Assembly: GCA_029762755.1 (NCBI GenBank)
Contig: JARVGH010000001.1
Span: 434,001-498,000, forward strand
DNA from: Candidatus Bathyarchaeum tardum
GTDB lineage: Archaea; Thermoproteota; Bathyarchaeia; Bathyarchaeales; Bathyarchaeaceae
Reading direction: 5' to 3'
Length of the DNA stretch: 64,000 bases
Part shown: positions 33,380 through 43,296 of the stretch, piece after piece
Numbering within the stretch: position 1 is the stretch's first letter
Layout of the letters: each line of letters opens with the position of its first letter
The notes under the pieces: model-generated
What the model saw: the letters and a program-made list of their open reading frames with translations, nothing else
Told to the model about the DNA's origin: nothing
Databases searched by the model: none
Made by a program: the position numbers and the translations under genes

Positions 33380-33892
33380 TTATTCATCAATTTTGACTGA
33401 TTTTGGACCTCTTGAAAGGGATGTTATCCCAGTTCTAGCTACTTCTTTTACGCCAAAGGGCTTCATCAGAGTGATGAAGGCATCTATCTTATCTGATGTT
33501 CCGGTGATTTCCATCATCAATGATTCAGTACATACGTCAACTACGCGTGCCCTGAAAATGTCTGCATAATTGATTATGTCTGACCGAGCTTTGGTGCTTG
33601 TCGCAGTTACTTTGATTAACGCTAATTCTCGAGTTACAATGTTTTCAGGGTCTAACCGTGTAACTTTAAGCACATCTATGAGCTTGTTTAGCTGCTTGAT
33701 TACTTGCTCTATAGTTCGGTTATCACCAGTTACCATTATGGTCATTCGAGCTATTCCAGATTCTTCGGTAGGTCCAACTGAAATGCTATCAATGTTAAAT
33801 CCTCGGCGCCTAAACAGGTTTGAAACCGTATAAAGAACCCCTGGCTTATGCTCAACGATAGTAGAAATTATATGCACATATTTTTGATCCAT
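33380..33892 (-). CDS. ilvN: Acetolactate synthase small (regulatory) subunit
   Basis: The 170-residue protein has an N-terminal ACT domain (HIISTIVEHKPGVLYTVSNL, then FRRRGFNIDSISVGPTE) and a C-terminal ALS-associated ACT-like domain (ELALIKVTATSTKARSDI). It binds valine-type effectors and activates and feedback-regulates the large subunit. ATG 33892 begins two bases after the ilvB stop codon region (33894), so the two are co-translated. MGGCK residues before this start are not family-like. Confidence 0.93.
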   Translation of the reverse strand: MDQKYVHIISTIVEHKPGVLYTVSNLFRRRGFNIDSISVGPTEESGIARMTIMVTGDNRTIEQVIKQLNKLIDVLKVTRLDPENIVTRELALIKVTATSTKARSDIINYADIFRARVVDVCTESLMMEITGTSDKIDAFITLMKPFGVKEVARTGITSLSRGPKSVKIDE

Positions 33893-33893
33893 T

Positions 33894-35597
33894 TTACAAC
33901 CCCCCAACCGTATCTTTCAATCCTTTACCTGGCGGAACCATCGGAAACACATCATCATCCGGGGAAATAGGAACATCAATGACAGTGGTCACTTCAGTCT
34001 TTAAAGCGTTTTTTATCACAGCAGAAAACTCCGTTAATGACTCAATATGAACACCTTCAGCGCCATAAGCTTGAGCAAGTTTTGCAAAATCTGGGACATT
34101 GCCCAATTTTACTGCAGCATAACGCTTCTGATAGAACAAACGTTGCCATTGAGCTACCATGCCCAGCATTGAGTTGTTAAGCACTATTACTATTACCGGT
34201 ATGTCTTCTGTAACTGAAGTTCCAAGTTCTTGTTCAGTCATTCGGAAGCTTCCATCGCCAGCAATGTCTACAACTGGACACTCGGGACATGCTACTTTGG
34301 CGCCAATAGCAGCAGGAAAACCAAAACCCATGGTTCCCAATCCACCAGAACTAATGAATGTTCTAGGTTTAATTGTCTGGAAATGAAGAGCAGCCCACAT
34401 CTGATTTTGACCTACTTCAGTAGCGATGATAGCTTGTTCGGGAAGAAGTCTACGAAGCTCTTTTAGTAGTTTAGGTGAGGTTAAATCACCGCTGCCAAGG
34501 TCTAGCTCACTTAGATATTTTTCTTTTGCTGCTTGGACCTGTTTCACCCATGGACCGTTTTTTTGTTTTTTGACTTTTTTGACTAACCGTTGATTAATCA
34601 TGGTAAGTGTTGGTTTTGCATCACCAACAATGGGTACTTCAACGTCAACGTTTTTTCCAATTTCAGCAGCATCAACATCAATGTGAATTATCTTTGCGTC
34701 TGGACAAAAACCATTCAGTGTTCCGGTGCTTCGGTCTTGGAATCTTGTTCCAACAGCCAACAAAACATCGGCTTCTAAAATCATTTTGTTTGCCAGCATG
34801 GTTCCATGCATGCCTATGTTTCCCATAGACAAAGGATGATTCTCAGGGAAACAACTCTTTCCCATGAAGGTTGTCGCAACAGGCATCATCAATAATTCTG
34901 CAATCTGCAATAGTTCTGGTGATGCCCCAGAAAGGTTTACTCCTCCACCTGCAAGTACCATTGGACGTTCTGCATTGAGAAGCAGGTTAACTGCTTTTTT
35001 AATTTGAAGTGGATGAGGATCAGTGTTGGGTTTGTAGCCTCGAATCTGTACGTTGTCTGAAAAATCCATTTCAGCTTTTACTGTTTGAGTGTCTTTAGGC
35101 AGGTCAACCAATGCGGGTCCAGGTCTTCCTGTTGTAGCAATGTAGAATGCACTTTTCACCGCGTTAGGAATCTCGGAAGCATGTTTCACTTGAACGTTAT
35201 ACTTGGTAATTGGAGTAGTTATTCCAATAATGTCTGCTTCTTGGAAGGCATCCCGTCCAATCATATATGAAGTGTTGGCAGAGTAAGTGGGCACCTGTCC
35301 TGTAAGTGCAATAACAGGTGAAGAATCCAAGTAGGCATTAGCAAGTCCAGTGACAATGTTTGTTGCTCCAGGACCTGAAGTAGCCATGCAGACTCCTGCT
35401 GTGCCGCTTGCTCGAGCGTAACCGTCTGCCATGTGTGCTGCCCCTTGTTCATGACGAGCAAGGATGTGACGAATTTCTGAGTCACATAAGACATCATGAA
35501 TTGGCAGAAGAGCTCCTCCAGATATGCCAAACATTACTTCTACTTTTTCTCGTTTCAACGATTCTAAGAGAGCTTGTGCTCCAGTCATTTTTGCCAT
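33894..35597 (-). CDS. ilvB: Acetolactate synthase large subunit
   Basis: The roughly 567-residue ThDP- and FAD-dependent enzyme forms acetolactate or acetohydroxybutyrate for valine, isoleucine and leucine synthesis. Landmarks are the catalytic Glu in VMFGISGGALLP...ARHEQGAAHMADGYAR, GPGATNIVTGLANA, the FAD-binding middle domain, and the ThDP motif GDGSFRMTEQELGT...NNSMLGMV. ATG 35597 lies eight bases after AAGGAG and fits the family start MAKMTGAQALLE. TTG 35603 overlaps the leuA stop. It is the middle gene of leuA-ilvB-ilvN. Confidence 0.95.
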   Translation of the reverse strand: MAKMTGAQALLESLKREKVEVMFGISGGALLPIHDVLCDSEIRHILARHEQGAAHMADGYARASGTAGVCMATSGPGATNIVTGLANAYLDSSPVIALTGQVPTYSANTSYMIGRDAFQEADIIGITTPITKYNVQVKHASEIPNAVKSAFYIATTGRPGPALVDLPKDTQTVKAEMDFSDNVQIRGYKPNTDPHPLQIKKAVNLLLNAERPMVLAGGGVNLSGASPELLQIAELLMMPVATTFMGKSCFPENHPLSMGNIGMHGTMLANKMILEADVLLAVGTRFQDRSTGTLNGFCPDAKIIHIDVDAAEIGKNVDVEVPIVGDAKPTLTMINQRLVKKVKKQKNGPWVKQVQAAKEKYLSELDLGSGDLTSPKLLKELRRLLPEQAIIATEVGQNQMWAALHFQTIKPRTFISSGGLGTMGFGFPAAIGAKVACPECPVVDIAGDGSFRMTEQELGTSVTEDIPVIVIVLNNSMLGMVAQWQRLFYQKRYAAVKLGNVPDFAKLAQAYGAEGVHIESLTEFSAVIKNALKTEVTTVIDVPISPDDDVFPMVPPGKGLKDTVGGL

Positions 35598-35599
35598 TT

Positions 35600-37123
35600 T
35601 CAAGACTCCTTACCATTTTTGCTATAATCAGTCATCAAAACATTCATGCCACTTAGCATTGCCTCAACACTGGCTATTACTATATCCTCGTTAACTCCTA
35701 CTGCAGTGGATTTTCGGTCGCCCTTACTGAGGCTAACCGATACTTCAGTCATGGCGTTGGTTCCGCCAGTGATAGCTTTTACAGAATAGTTATCCAACTG
35801 TATCGGTTCAACAATACCAACTGCCTTCTTTATTGCAGTAATGGCAGCATCTACTGGACCTACACCAATGGCAGCTTCAGTAAGCATATTGCCATTCAGG
35901 TTTAACCTAACAGAAGCAGTTGAAGTAACCCGGTTACCTGTGAGAACTGTAATTTCTTCAAGTTTTATTGGACGAACCTTAGGCAAGCCCATAACAATTT
36001 CAGCGATTGCCTGCAAATCAGCATCAGCAATACGTTTACCTTTGTCACCCAGATTTTTTACCCGTTCAAAGATTTCTTTAAGTTCTTCATCTGTAGGTTT
36101 AAGACCCATTTCAGTCAGGGACGCTCGGATTCCAGCGGAACCCGAATGTTTACCTAACGCGATTCTTCTTGTGCGCCCAATCAACGCAGGGTTGAAAGGC
36201 TCGTAAGTTAACGGATTGGCTAATATTCCATGAGTGTGCATTCCTGACTCGTGAACAAAGGCATTCTCACCCACGATTGCTTTGTTAGGTTGCAAAGGAA
36301 AATCGGTTATTCGTGAAACCAGAAGAGAAGTTTCATAGATCAGTTCAGGTTTAATTGCTAAATCTCGTTCATAACAGGTTTTTAGAACCACCACCAGCTC
36401 TTCCAAAGAAGCATTACCTGCCCGCTCACCCATACCATTCATTGTTACGTGGGCTTGTTCTGCTCCACACTGTAGAGCAAGTATCGAATTTGCTACGGCT
36501 AACCCAAAATCGTTATGGCAATGGACACTTAAAGGGACTGTTGGAAACTTTTTCTTCAGTTCAGAAAACATTTTAGTGGTTATTTCAGGTATTAGAACCC
36601 CAACTGTGTCACAGGGACATAAACGGTCTGCACCTGCATTTACTCCTGCCTTAAACATTTTAATTAGAAACGGAAAATCAGTTCTTGTTGCATCTTCTGC
36701 CGAAAGTTCAACAGCCAAACCATGGTCTTTAGCATACTGTGTAGTTTCTTCAGTGAGTTTCAGGACATCTTCTCTGCTCTTTTTCAACTTGCATTGAATA
36801 TGTAAATCAGAGGAAGGAATGACCAAATGCACTCCAACTGCGCCAGTTTTTAGGACGGCGTCGATGTCCTTTGTTACGCCCCTAGCCATGCTATAGACGT
36901 CTGCGTGAAGTCCAGCGTCGGCAATGAGTTTTATTGATTCTGTTTCGCCTTCAGATACTGCGGCGAAACCTGCTTCCATTGCATCTACACCTAGTTTATC
37001 TAAGCTTTCAGCAATTCGAAGTTTTTTTTCAGGAGTTAAGGAAACTCCAGGGGTTTGTTCGCCGTCTCTGAGGGTTGTATCAAAAACTCTTATCGACTTG
37101 GGGAATTTAGTGGATAAAGCGAT
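35600..37123 (-). CDS. leuA: 2-isopropylmalate synthase / citramalate synthase family (start unclear)
   Basis: This condensing enzyme adds acetyl-CoA to a 2-oxo acid. Catalytic FDTTLRDGEQTPGVSLTPE is encoded at about 37033-37090, upstream of the first in-frame ATG (36979), so the true start must be further up. The HCHNDFGLAVANS zinc/catalytic motif, GNASLEELVV and a C-terminal allosteric LeuA_dimer domain (about 380-500) follow. The frame is open back to a TGA at 37160-37162 but contains no ATG, GTG or TTG there. ATC 37123, ATT 37153 or ATC 37156 are possible near-cognate starts. Alternatively, an indel in the A6 or G5 run near 37125-37136 would connect ATG 37170. First gene of leuA-ilvB-ilvN. 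LeuA and CimA cannot be told apart here. Confidence 0.85.
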   Translation of the reverse strand: MALSTKFPKSIRVFDTTLRDGEQTPGVSLTPEKKLRIAESLDKLGVDAMEAGFAAVSEGETESIKLIADAGLHADVYSMARGVTKDIDAVLKTGAVGVHLVIPSSDLHIQCKLKKSREDVLKLTEETTQYAKDHGLAVELSAEDATRTDFPFLIKMFKAGVNAGADRLCPCDTVGVLIPEITTKMFSELKKKFPTVPLSVHCHNDFGLAVANSILALQCGAEQAHVTMNGMGERAGNASLEELVVVLKTCYERDLAIKPELIYETSLLVSRITDFPLQPNKAIVGENAFVHESGMHTHGILANPLTYEPFNPALIGRTRRIALGKHSGSAGIRASLTEMGLKPTDEELKEIFERVKNLGDKGKRIADADLQAIAEIVMGLPKVRPIKLEEITVLTGNRVTSTASVRLNLNGNMLTEAAIGVGPVDAAITAIKKAVGIVEPIQLDNYSVKAITGGTNAMTEVSVSLSKGDRKSTAVGVNEDIVIASVEAMLSGMNVLMTDYSKNGKES

Positions 37124-37326
37124 CCCCCATTTTTTGTCCCTCGAGAACCCAATGATCCCTCACGATACATTCCTCGTTACTTTTCAAGAACTTAGCCGAA
37201 AATATAAAAGTTTTTCTATGTCTGAAAATTTTTTTACATCCACAACCGTTTCATTAATGCTAAAAAAGAACAAAAAAACTAAATTGCTTCAGCTTCAACA
37301 TTATCTTAACCATCGAGGTTATCAAA

Positions 37327-38079
37327 ATGACAGGAGAATTGCCACAAGTTTTCTGGGAAATCCACAGCAATCTCCCTCGAGAAGGACCCGGAGACAACGA
37401 ATCAACAAAAAAAGCATTCCAAATGCTCCAAGACTTGCCAAAAAACCCACATATAATCGACATTGCATGTGGTCCGGGAATGCAAACAATTCAATTAGCC
37501 AAATTGAGTGAGGGAAAAATTGTTGCATTAGATTTCTATCAACCGTTTTTGGAACAACTCAAAGCAAACGCAAAAAAAGAGGGACTAGACGATAAGATTG
37601 ATACAATAAACGGGGACATGTTAAATCTTAACTTTGAAAACGAAAGTTTTGACCTAGTTTGGTCAGAAGGCGCAATTTACATAATTGGATTTGAAAAAGG
37701 ATTACGAGAATGGAAGCGTTTGTTGTCTCCAAAGGGATATGTTGTTGTTTCAGAGATGTCCTGGTTCCAACCTGATTTGCCCGAAGAAATTGTAGAATTT
37801 ATGGATATGTTGTATCCTGCAATTAAAACGGTAGAAGACAACCTAGAGGTTGCCAAACGAATTGGATACGACATAGTTAACTCGTTTGTTTTGCCCCAAA
37901 AGAGTTGGTGGGACAATTATTACAATTGGATAGAAGCAAAGCTTCCTGCTTTGAAAACAAAATACAAAGACAACAAAGAAGTCATGGAACACATAAATTG
38001 CGAAGAAACAGAAATTGAAATGTTCCGAAAATATTCGGATTACTATGGTTATGTTTTTTATATTCTGCAAAACAAGTAA
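37327..38079 (+). CDS. Class I SAM-dependent methyltransferase
   Basis: The 250-residue protein has a standard Rossmann methyltransferase core: motif I IIDIACGPGMQTIQLAK, acidic end of strand 2 VALDFYQPF, motif II region INGDMLNLNFENESFDLVWS (the last 4 residues form motif IV) and LLSPKGYVVVSE. The C-terminal part (SWWDNYYNWIEAKLPAL) is Trp-rich and probably shapes the substrate site. The acceptor is unknown. ATG 37327 is the start. It is divergent from leuA and converges with the eIF2B-like gene. Confidence 0.82.
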   Translation: MTGELPQVFWEIHSNLPREGPGDNESTKKAFQMLQDLPKNPHIIDIACGPGMQTIQLAKLSEGKIVALDFYQPFLEQLKANAKKEGLDDKIDTINGDMLNLNFENESFDLVWSEGAIYIIGFEKGLREWKRLLSPKGYVVVSEMSWFQPDLPEEIVEFMDMLYPAIKTVEDNLEVAKRIGYDIVNSFVLPQKSWWDNYYNWIEAKLPALKTKYKDNKEVMEHINCEETEIEMFRKYSDYYGYVFYILQNK

Positions 38080-38113
38080 CTCAACAATGGAAGGAAATAA
38101 AATCTTCTTTTGT

Positions 38114-39013
38114 TCACAATCGGTCCTGAAAGGAAAACACTTCAAAATATCGTGCTTTTTCTTTCATTAACTCAATTATGTTTTTAGTGCTCAAGATTCC
38201 GTTTTCAGTAATTAAACCAGTCAACAAGCTAAAAGGAACAATATCAAATCCTTGTTTAACTTCAACTTTGTTGCCAAGATAACTTAATGTGTTTACCTTT
38301 GCGGTTTCACAAATAGAATAAAACGGCACTCCAGATTCCTTTGCGTTAACTGCCATTTCACAAGTTGGTGTCCCATTAATAATCGAGCCATCGCTAAGAA
38401 TGCTATCAGCACCAACAATGACACAATTTGAGTTTGGAACATAATCTGATAGTTTGTCATCTGGAAAAACTTGCACAGGAACATTTATTGATTCAAGAAA
38501 AGTTGCTAAATCCTTGCCATAGCGAAATTGGTCGTCAGGGCTTCTTGACTCTGCAACAAAAACTTTGAAAATTTTTCCCTGATTTTTTGCTAATTTAATG
38601 GTTTCACAGATTGTCGAACTATAACTACAAGTTGAAACACAATCTAAGTCAGCAAGTAAATCAGCAGCATATATAGCCGATTCTTTAACTGCAGATTCAG
38701 ATTGTCTGCATAATTCATCGATTTTGGTTATTACAAAGTTTCGTACAAAACCTATCTCATGATCTTTCAAAGAATTAACGGCATAAACAATTTGGGCAAC
38801 CAAATTTTGGACCGGCGCCATATTTGCTCTGGTCTCCAAAAGTTGCTGCCCAATTTCAGTGAACTGGTTGACAAAAATTTTGTTGTTACTGGTTTTACTC
38901 GTTTGAGCAAATAACTTAAGAATAACCACGGCGTTTCGGGAAATTTGACTGGCTCCACTGGACCTGTCAGATTTGATTTCCTTAATTTTTTCTGAAAACA
39001 AATTTTCACACAT
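38114..39013 (-). CDS. eIF2B alpha/beta/delta-like protein (possible sugar-phosphate isomerase)
   Basis: The 299-residue protein belongs to the eIF2B regulatory-subunit / ribose-1,5-bisphosphate isomerase / MTNA superfamily: an N-terminal helical domain, then a Rossmann-like half with VSTCSYSSTICETI, FKVFVAESRSPDDQ, CVIVGADSILSDGSIINGTP (the Asp and nearby residues used by isomerases) and GTPTCEMAV. Archaeal members are either R15P isomerases of the AMP pathway or proteins of unknown role. No AMP phosphorylase or RuBisCO gene is visible here, so the activity is open. It is divergent from ilvD by about 150 bases. Confidence 0.75.
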   Translation of the reverse strand: MCENLFSEKIKEIKSDRSSGASQISRNAVVILKLFAQTSKTSNNKIFVNQFTEIGQQLLETRANMAPVQNLVAQIVYAVNSLKDHEIGFVRNFVITKIDELCRQSESAVKESAIYAADLLADLDCVSTCSYSSTICETIKLAKNQGKIFKVFVAESRSPDDQFRYGKDLATFLESINVPVQVFPDDKLSDYVPNSNCVIVGADSILSDGSIINGTPTCEMAVNAKESGVPFYSICETAKVNTLSYLGNKVEVKQGFDIVPFSLLTGLITENGILSTKNIIELMKEKARYFEVFSFQDRL

Positions 39014-39166
39014 TAAAAGATAGGGTGTGTTTGTTTAAAAAAGTTCAAACATCAAACTTAACTGCAGCTGAAAATATTCTATACATAAAAAACAGTAACT
39101 TCAGGCAAGTCAAAACATTTAACAGAATAAGAGAGTCTTAGATTAATCAATTACGAGGGTTAATAG

Positions 39167-40828
39167 TTGAGAAGCGACGCAGTAAAAGTTGGTTTTGAGC
39201 GAGCCCCTCACCGCGCCTTATTGAAGGCTCTTGGGCTCGGAGACAAAGATATTGCTAAACCATTCATTGGAGTTGTAAACAGCTTCACAGATGTTGTTCC
39301 CGGTCACATTCACCTAAAACAGGTTGCTGACGCAGTAAAAGCAGGTATAATATCTGCAGGTGGAGTACCTTTTGAATTCAACACCATAGGCGTTTGTGAC
39401 GGCATCGCCATGGGTCACAATGGAATGAGATATTCCTTGCCTTCAAGGGAACTGATTGCAGATTCTGTTGAAATTATGGTTCAAGCCCACAGGTTTGACG
39501 GCATAGTTTTGATTAGCACCTGTGACAAAATCACTCCAGGCATGTTAATGGCTGCAGCTAGACTCAACATTCCAGCAATAATGGTAACCGGAGGTCCAAT
39601 GCTGTCGGGCACCTACAAGGGCAAAAAAGTGGGAACCGATTCTATGTTTGAAGCAATAGGTAAAGTTGCTGCAGGCAAAATGGATGAAACAGAATTGAAG
39701 TGTTTAGAAGATGTTGCATGCCCTACCTGTGGCTCATGCAATGGAATGTTTACTGCAAACACTATGGCTTGCGTAACTGAAGCATTAGGCATGTCGTTAA
39801 CTGGTAGTGCTACTCCAGTTGCAGTTAGTGCACAAAGAATGCGAATCGCCAAAGAAACAGGAGAACGCATTGTCAGCATGATAAAAGAAGATCTCAAACC
39901 AAAGGACATCCTAACAGCTAATGCTTTCAAGAATGCAATCATGGTTGACATGGCATTAGGGGGCTCAACAAACACAGTTTTGCATGTAACTGCTATCGCA
40001 AACGAGGCAGGAGTTGACTTGCCTTTATCTATGTTTGATAAACTAAGCAAACAAGTTCCTCACATCTGCAGCATGATCCCCAGCGGACCCTACGACATGC
40101 AACAACTAGACCAAGCAGGAGGAATCCCTGCAGTAATGAAAAATCTCAAAGCTTCCCTTTACCTCGACCAGAAAACGGTAACTGGAAAACCTGTAAAAGA
40201 AAACATCAAAAACGTCGTTGTAACTGACACAGAAGTTATTCGTCCAGTAGATAATCCAGTGCACAAAGAAGGGGGAATAGCTGTTCTAACAGGAAACTTG
40301 GCAGCTGACGGGGCAGTAGTTAAAGCAGCTGGAATATCTGCGAACATGATGATTCACAGTGGTCCAGCTAAAACCTTTGATTCTGAAGAAGCAGCAATGA
40401 AAGCAATACTGAGCAAAAAAATCAAACAGGGCGATGTTGTTGTTATCCGCTACGAGGGACCAAAAGGTGGTCCGGGCATGCGAGAGATGCTTACGCCCAC
40501 TGCGAGCATTGCAGGCATGGGTTTGAGTGAATCTGTTGCTTTGATTACTGATGGACGGTTTTCTGGCGCTACTCGAGGACCATGCATTGGGCATGTGGCA
40601 CCTGAAGCTGCTGTTGGTGGAGCAATAGGTTTAGTCAAAGATGGGGATATAATTGAAATTGATGTTCCTAACAGAGCCCTACGCGTAAAACTAAGCCAAG
40701 AAGAATTAGAAAAAAGAGCGAAAACATGGACCACAAAAGAACCCAACGTTAAAACGGGTTATTTGGCGCGTTATTCTCAGATGGTTCAGTCTGCCCACAA
40801 GGGAAGCATACTGAAAAAAGGCATATAA
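39167..40828 (+). CDS. ilvD: Dihydroxy-acid dehydratase
   Basis: The 553-residue Fe-S enzyme dehydrates dihydroxyisovalerate and dihydroxymethylvalerate in valine and isoleucine synthesis. Cluster cysteines are in [13 protein letters not shown] and [19 protein letters not shown]. The C-terminal part shows [12 protein letters not shown] and [17 protein letters not shown]. Length is standard. It starts at TTG 39167 and ends before a convergent hairpin. ilvC and leuBCD are not in the window. Confidence 0.95.
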   Translation: MRSDAVKVGFERAPHRALLKALGLGDKDIAKPFIGVVNSFTDVVPGHIHLKQVADAVKAGIISAGGVPFEFNTIGVCDGIAMGHNGMRYSLPSRELIADSVEIMVQAHRFDGIVLISTCDKITPGMLMAAARLNIPAIMVTGGPMLSGTYKGKKVGTDSMFEAIGKVAAGKMDETELKCLEDVACPTCGSCNGMFTANTMACVTEALGMSLTGSATPVAVSAQRMRIAKETGERIVSMIKEDLKPKDILTANAFKNAIMVDMALGGSTNTVLHVTAIANEAGVDLPLSMFDKLSKQVPHICSMIPSGPYDMQQLDQAGGIPAVMKNLKASLYLDQKTVTGKPVKENIKNVVVTDTEVIRPVDNPVHKEGGIAVLTGNLAADGAVVKAAGISANMMIHSGPAKTFDSEEAAMKAILSKKIKQGDVVVIRYEGPKGGPGMREMLTPTASIAGMGLSESVALITDGRFSGATRGPCIGHVAPEAAVGGAIGLVKDGDIIEIDVPNRALRVKLSQEELEKRAKTWTTKEPNVKTGYLARYSQMVQSAHKGSILKKGI

Positions 40829-40852
40829 ACAGCAGATATTTTTTCCTGCTGT
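40829..40852. terminator. Convergent hairpin after ilvD
   Basis: ACAGCAG (40829-40835) pairs with CTGCTGT (40846-40852) around a T-rich loop, between ilvD (ends 40828) and the SIS gene (ends 40868 on the other strand). A TTTTTTG tract follows at about 40861 on the plus strand. Confidence 0.55.
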
Positions 40853-40867
40853 AACCACCTTTTTGTT

Positions 40868-42046
40868 CTATTCTATTGCACTATGATACCATTTTAGGAT
40901 GTATTCCGGCATAATCAGTCCTTTTGAGCTTAACCGAGCAGTCAATAGAATTGGCAAACAGCTGAGAACATATGCAGCTCGCATGTAGAAACGTCGGGGC
41001 TTTCCCTTTTCAACTGCTTCGCCTAGGAATATTGTGAGGTCAGAATTTTGTTCTAATGTGGTATCTTCAGTTCCAATGATAGAAAGAACAGTTCCTCCTA
41101 GCTCTTTGAAGCGTTTACACCAGCCAACAACAGGTTTAGTCCGTCCTGAGTAAGAAATTAAAATTTCTAGGTCTCCAGCTCTTGGATGAGGCGTATTGAC
41201 ACCTCGGGCGACGTAAACGTTGTCTCCCAGAAACTTTTTTAGGTGAAACAGCCGCACAGCAGTCATCTTTGCTACTTCTTCAGCAGTTCCGCGTCCACCT
41301 AGAAACACGTCGCTACCTCGTTCAAGAAAGTCTACAGCTACTTTAGTGGCTTCACAATTTGCTGAATTTTCAGTGATTTCTGTTAAAATGGGTGCTTCTT
41401 CTTTTATTAGTTCTAAAACACGTTCAACTGGACTGTTTTCTGATATTGCTTCAGCCATCATCTGCAACAAAAATAGGCTGCCTAATTCAAACATGTCCCC
41501 CATTATTCCGATTTGGCTATAGTCATCAGTTGAGGGTACTTGTTGTTTGATTCGACCTTTTACTTCAATAGTGTTGCCGTATTTGTTTACAATATCTGCA
41601 AGCACAGAATTGCGGTTAGAAGTTATCAAACCCATGCTGAAGCTTTTACTGCCTGTTTCTTTCAAGTATTTTTCCAGTTCTTCAGCAAGATGCATGGGGT
41701 CGTCGGATTTGCCACTTCCGGAGTTGATTAGCAAAACGATTTTGTTGTGGCGTCTTTCAAGTTCAGATGCTGCATCATACATTCCACGCCCCGGAAATCC
41801 TACATCTTCTCTGCTGATTACAACTTTGTGGTCGTTCATCATAGCTATTTGGCTCATAGCGATGTTCAAAGAATAAAGAGACCTTCCCGAGCCTCCACAA
41901 ACGATGCAGTCGGCGGTTCTCAAGGTTTCATATAGTGGGCGCAGATCCTCTGCTGTTAAGGCGAGAAGATTGTTATTGATTTGTTCGACATATCCTACTC
42001 CAGAAATTTCCGGGCTAATCCTAGTCACCATCCATCGAATAGTCAT
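40868..42046 (-). CDS. Tandem SIS-domain protein (sugar-phosphate isomerase-like)
   Basis: The 392-residue protein contains two SIS (sugar isomerase) domains. The first (about 20-200) shows CIVCGGSGRSLYSLNIAMSQ and IVLLINSGSGKSDDPM. The second (about 230-385) shows VFLGGRGTAEEVAKMTAVRL and LEILISYSGRTKPVVGWCKR, similar to 6-phospho-3-hexuloisomerase (PHI), where YVARGVNTPHPRAGD is also seen. PHI is normally a single domain of about 180 residues, so this is a duplicated version, probably a pseudo-dimer. Both halves keep the Ser/Thr phosphate-binding loop. The sugar phosphate is unknown; it may serve ribulose-monophosphate-type pentose supply. Confidence 0.78.
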   Translation of the reverse strand: MTIRWMVTRISPEISGVGYVEQINNNLLALTAEDLRPLYETLRTADCIVCGGSGRSLYSLNIAMSQIAMMNDHKVVISREDVGFPGRGMYDAASELERRHNKIVLLINSGSGKSDDPMHLAEELEKYLKETGSKSFSMGLITSNRNSVLADIVNKYGNTIEVKGRIKQQVPSTDDYSQIGIMGDMFELGSLFLLQMMAEAISENSPVERVLELIKEEAPILTEITENSANCEATKVAVDFLERGSDVFLGGRGTAEEVAKMTAVRLFHLKKFLGDNVYVARGVNTPHPRAGDLEILISYSGRTKPVVGWCKRFKELGGTVLSIIGTEDTTLEQNSDLTIFLGEAVEKGKPRRFYMRAAYVLSCLPILLTARLSSKGLIMPEYILKWYHSAIE

Positions 42047-42238
42047 GCCATGATAATCAAACTAGTCCTTAAACCCTACGGACTAGTGAAAAAATTATGT
42101 TCAAGAGTTAATAACATTATTCATCACTTTTGAAGATGAAATCCTGCCAATTTTTTGATGTGCGCTTAAAAAATCAAAATGCTACATTATTCTACATAAG
42201 GTTCTAATAGTATTAGAATCTTTCAATACAAGGTTATA

Positions 42239-43291
42239 ATGTGCTGTGCATTTTCTGACAATGATTTTTCTGATTCTATTAAGTTCCCCACATTTGAAGA
42301 AATCCAAAACATTGTTATTCCAGAATTTGACATAGAAGACAGTTACGTTGAACATGGAATTCCCACATTTTACATTAAATACAACCAAGAAACAAAACGG
42401 GCTTTCCTGAGATTAGTAAACCGATTGGATTCTTTAAAACTTATACCCATTTTAAGAAAAAACAACGGAAGAGTCATTTTGCGAGTTGTTGCAAAACCTC
42501 ACGTGAACCCCAGCAGAAACATAATAAATGTTGGATTGTTTTTCGCAACCATAATCACATTGCTTATTTCAGGATATTTTCTAGCAGGTGGCGACATTGC
42601 AGGAGCCATATTATTCACTATTGCTATTATGGTGATATTGGGCACTCATGAAATGGGACATAAACTGCTTGCAGACAAACATGAAGTAGACGCCACTTAT
42701 CCTTATTTTATTCCTGGAATTCCTTTTCCATATGGCATTGGAACTTTTGGAGCAGTTATTAGACAAAAAGCCCTTCCACCAAACAGGGATGCCCTTTTTG
42801 ACATTGGTTTCACAGGACCAATAACAGGTTTCATCATTGCAACAATAGTAACAATCATAGGAATACAACTGTCCACATATGGGCCATTGAACCCTGAAAC
42901 ACCACTCCTTCCTGTTCCTTTGCTATTCCAAATTATCTTAATGGGTTTTCAACCTAATGGTGCAGGAGAAGCAATAATGTTACATCCAGTTGCTTTTGCA
43001 GGATGGGTAGGCATGGTCGTAACCATGCTTAATCTTGTTCCATCAGGAATGTTTGATGGGGGTCATGTTGCCCGAAGCGTGATGAACGATAAAACCCACA
43101 AAATCATCTCATACATGGGCATCGTTCTGTTAGCATTAATAGGGTGGTGGACAATGGCTGTTTTAGCCTTGTTTTTGTCTTCAACTAAACATCCCGGACC
43201 TTTGGATGATGTGTCAGAAATTACAACAAACAGAAAAATTGGCGCCATCGTATTAGTTGGTGTGTTCATACTTTCAATTGTTCCAATGTAA
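42239..43291 (+). CDS. Site-2 protease family (M50) intramembrane metalloprotease
   Basis: The 350-residue protein has a soluble N-terminal region (about 1-95, including RVVAKPHVNPSRN) and a multi-helix membrane part with the zinc motif HEMGH (ILGTHEMGHKLLA) and the third ligand MFDGGH in LVPSGMFDGGHV. These are the S2P signatures for cutting peptides within the membrane. The arrangement with an N-terminal soluble domain is like the EGY/S2P branch of archaea and plants. Its substrate is unknown. It starts at ATG 42239, 192 bases from the divergent SIS gene. Confidence 0.87.
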   Translation: MCCAFSDNDFSDSIKFPTFEEIQNIVIPEFDIEDSYVEHGIPTFYIKYNQETKRAFLRLVNRLDSLKLIPILRKNNGRVILRVVAKPHVNPSRNIINVGLFFATIITLLISGYFLAGGDIAGAILFTIAIMVILGTHEMGHKLLADKHEVDATYPYFIPGIPFPYGIGTFGAVIRQKALPPNRDALFDIGFTGPITGFIIATIVTIIGIQLSTYGPLNPETPLLPVPLLFQIILMGFQPNGAGEAIMLHPVAFAGWVGMVVTMLNLVPSGMFDGGHVARSVMNDKTHKIISYMGIVLLALIGWWTMAVLALFLSSTKHPGPLDDVSEITTNRKIGAIVLVGVFILSIVPM

Positions 43292-43296
43292 CCAAT

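Noticed and set aside
35841-36206. Plus-strand frame opposite leuA, 121 codons
   Set aside because: It is the antisense shadow of a conserved gene, with no start signals of its own.
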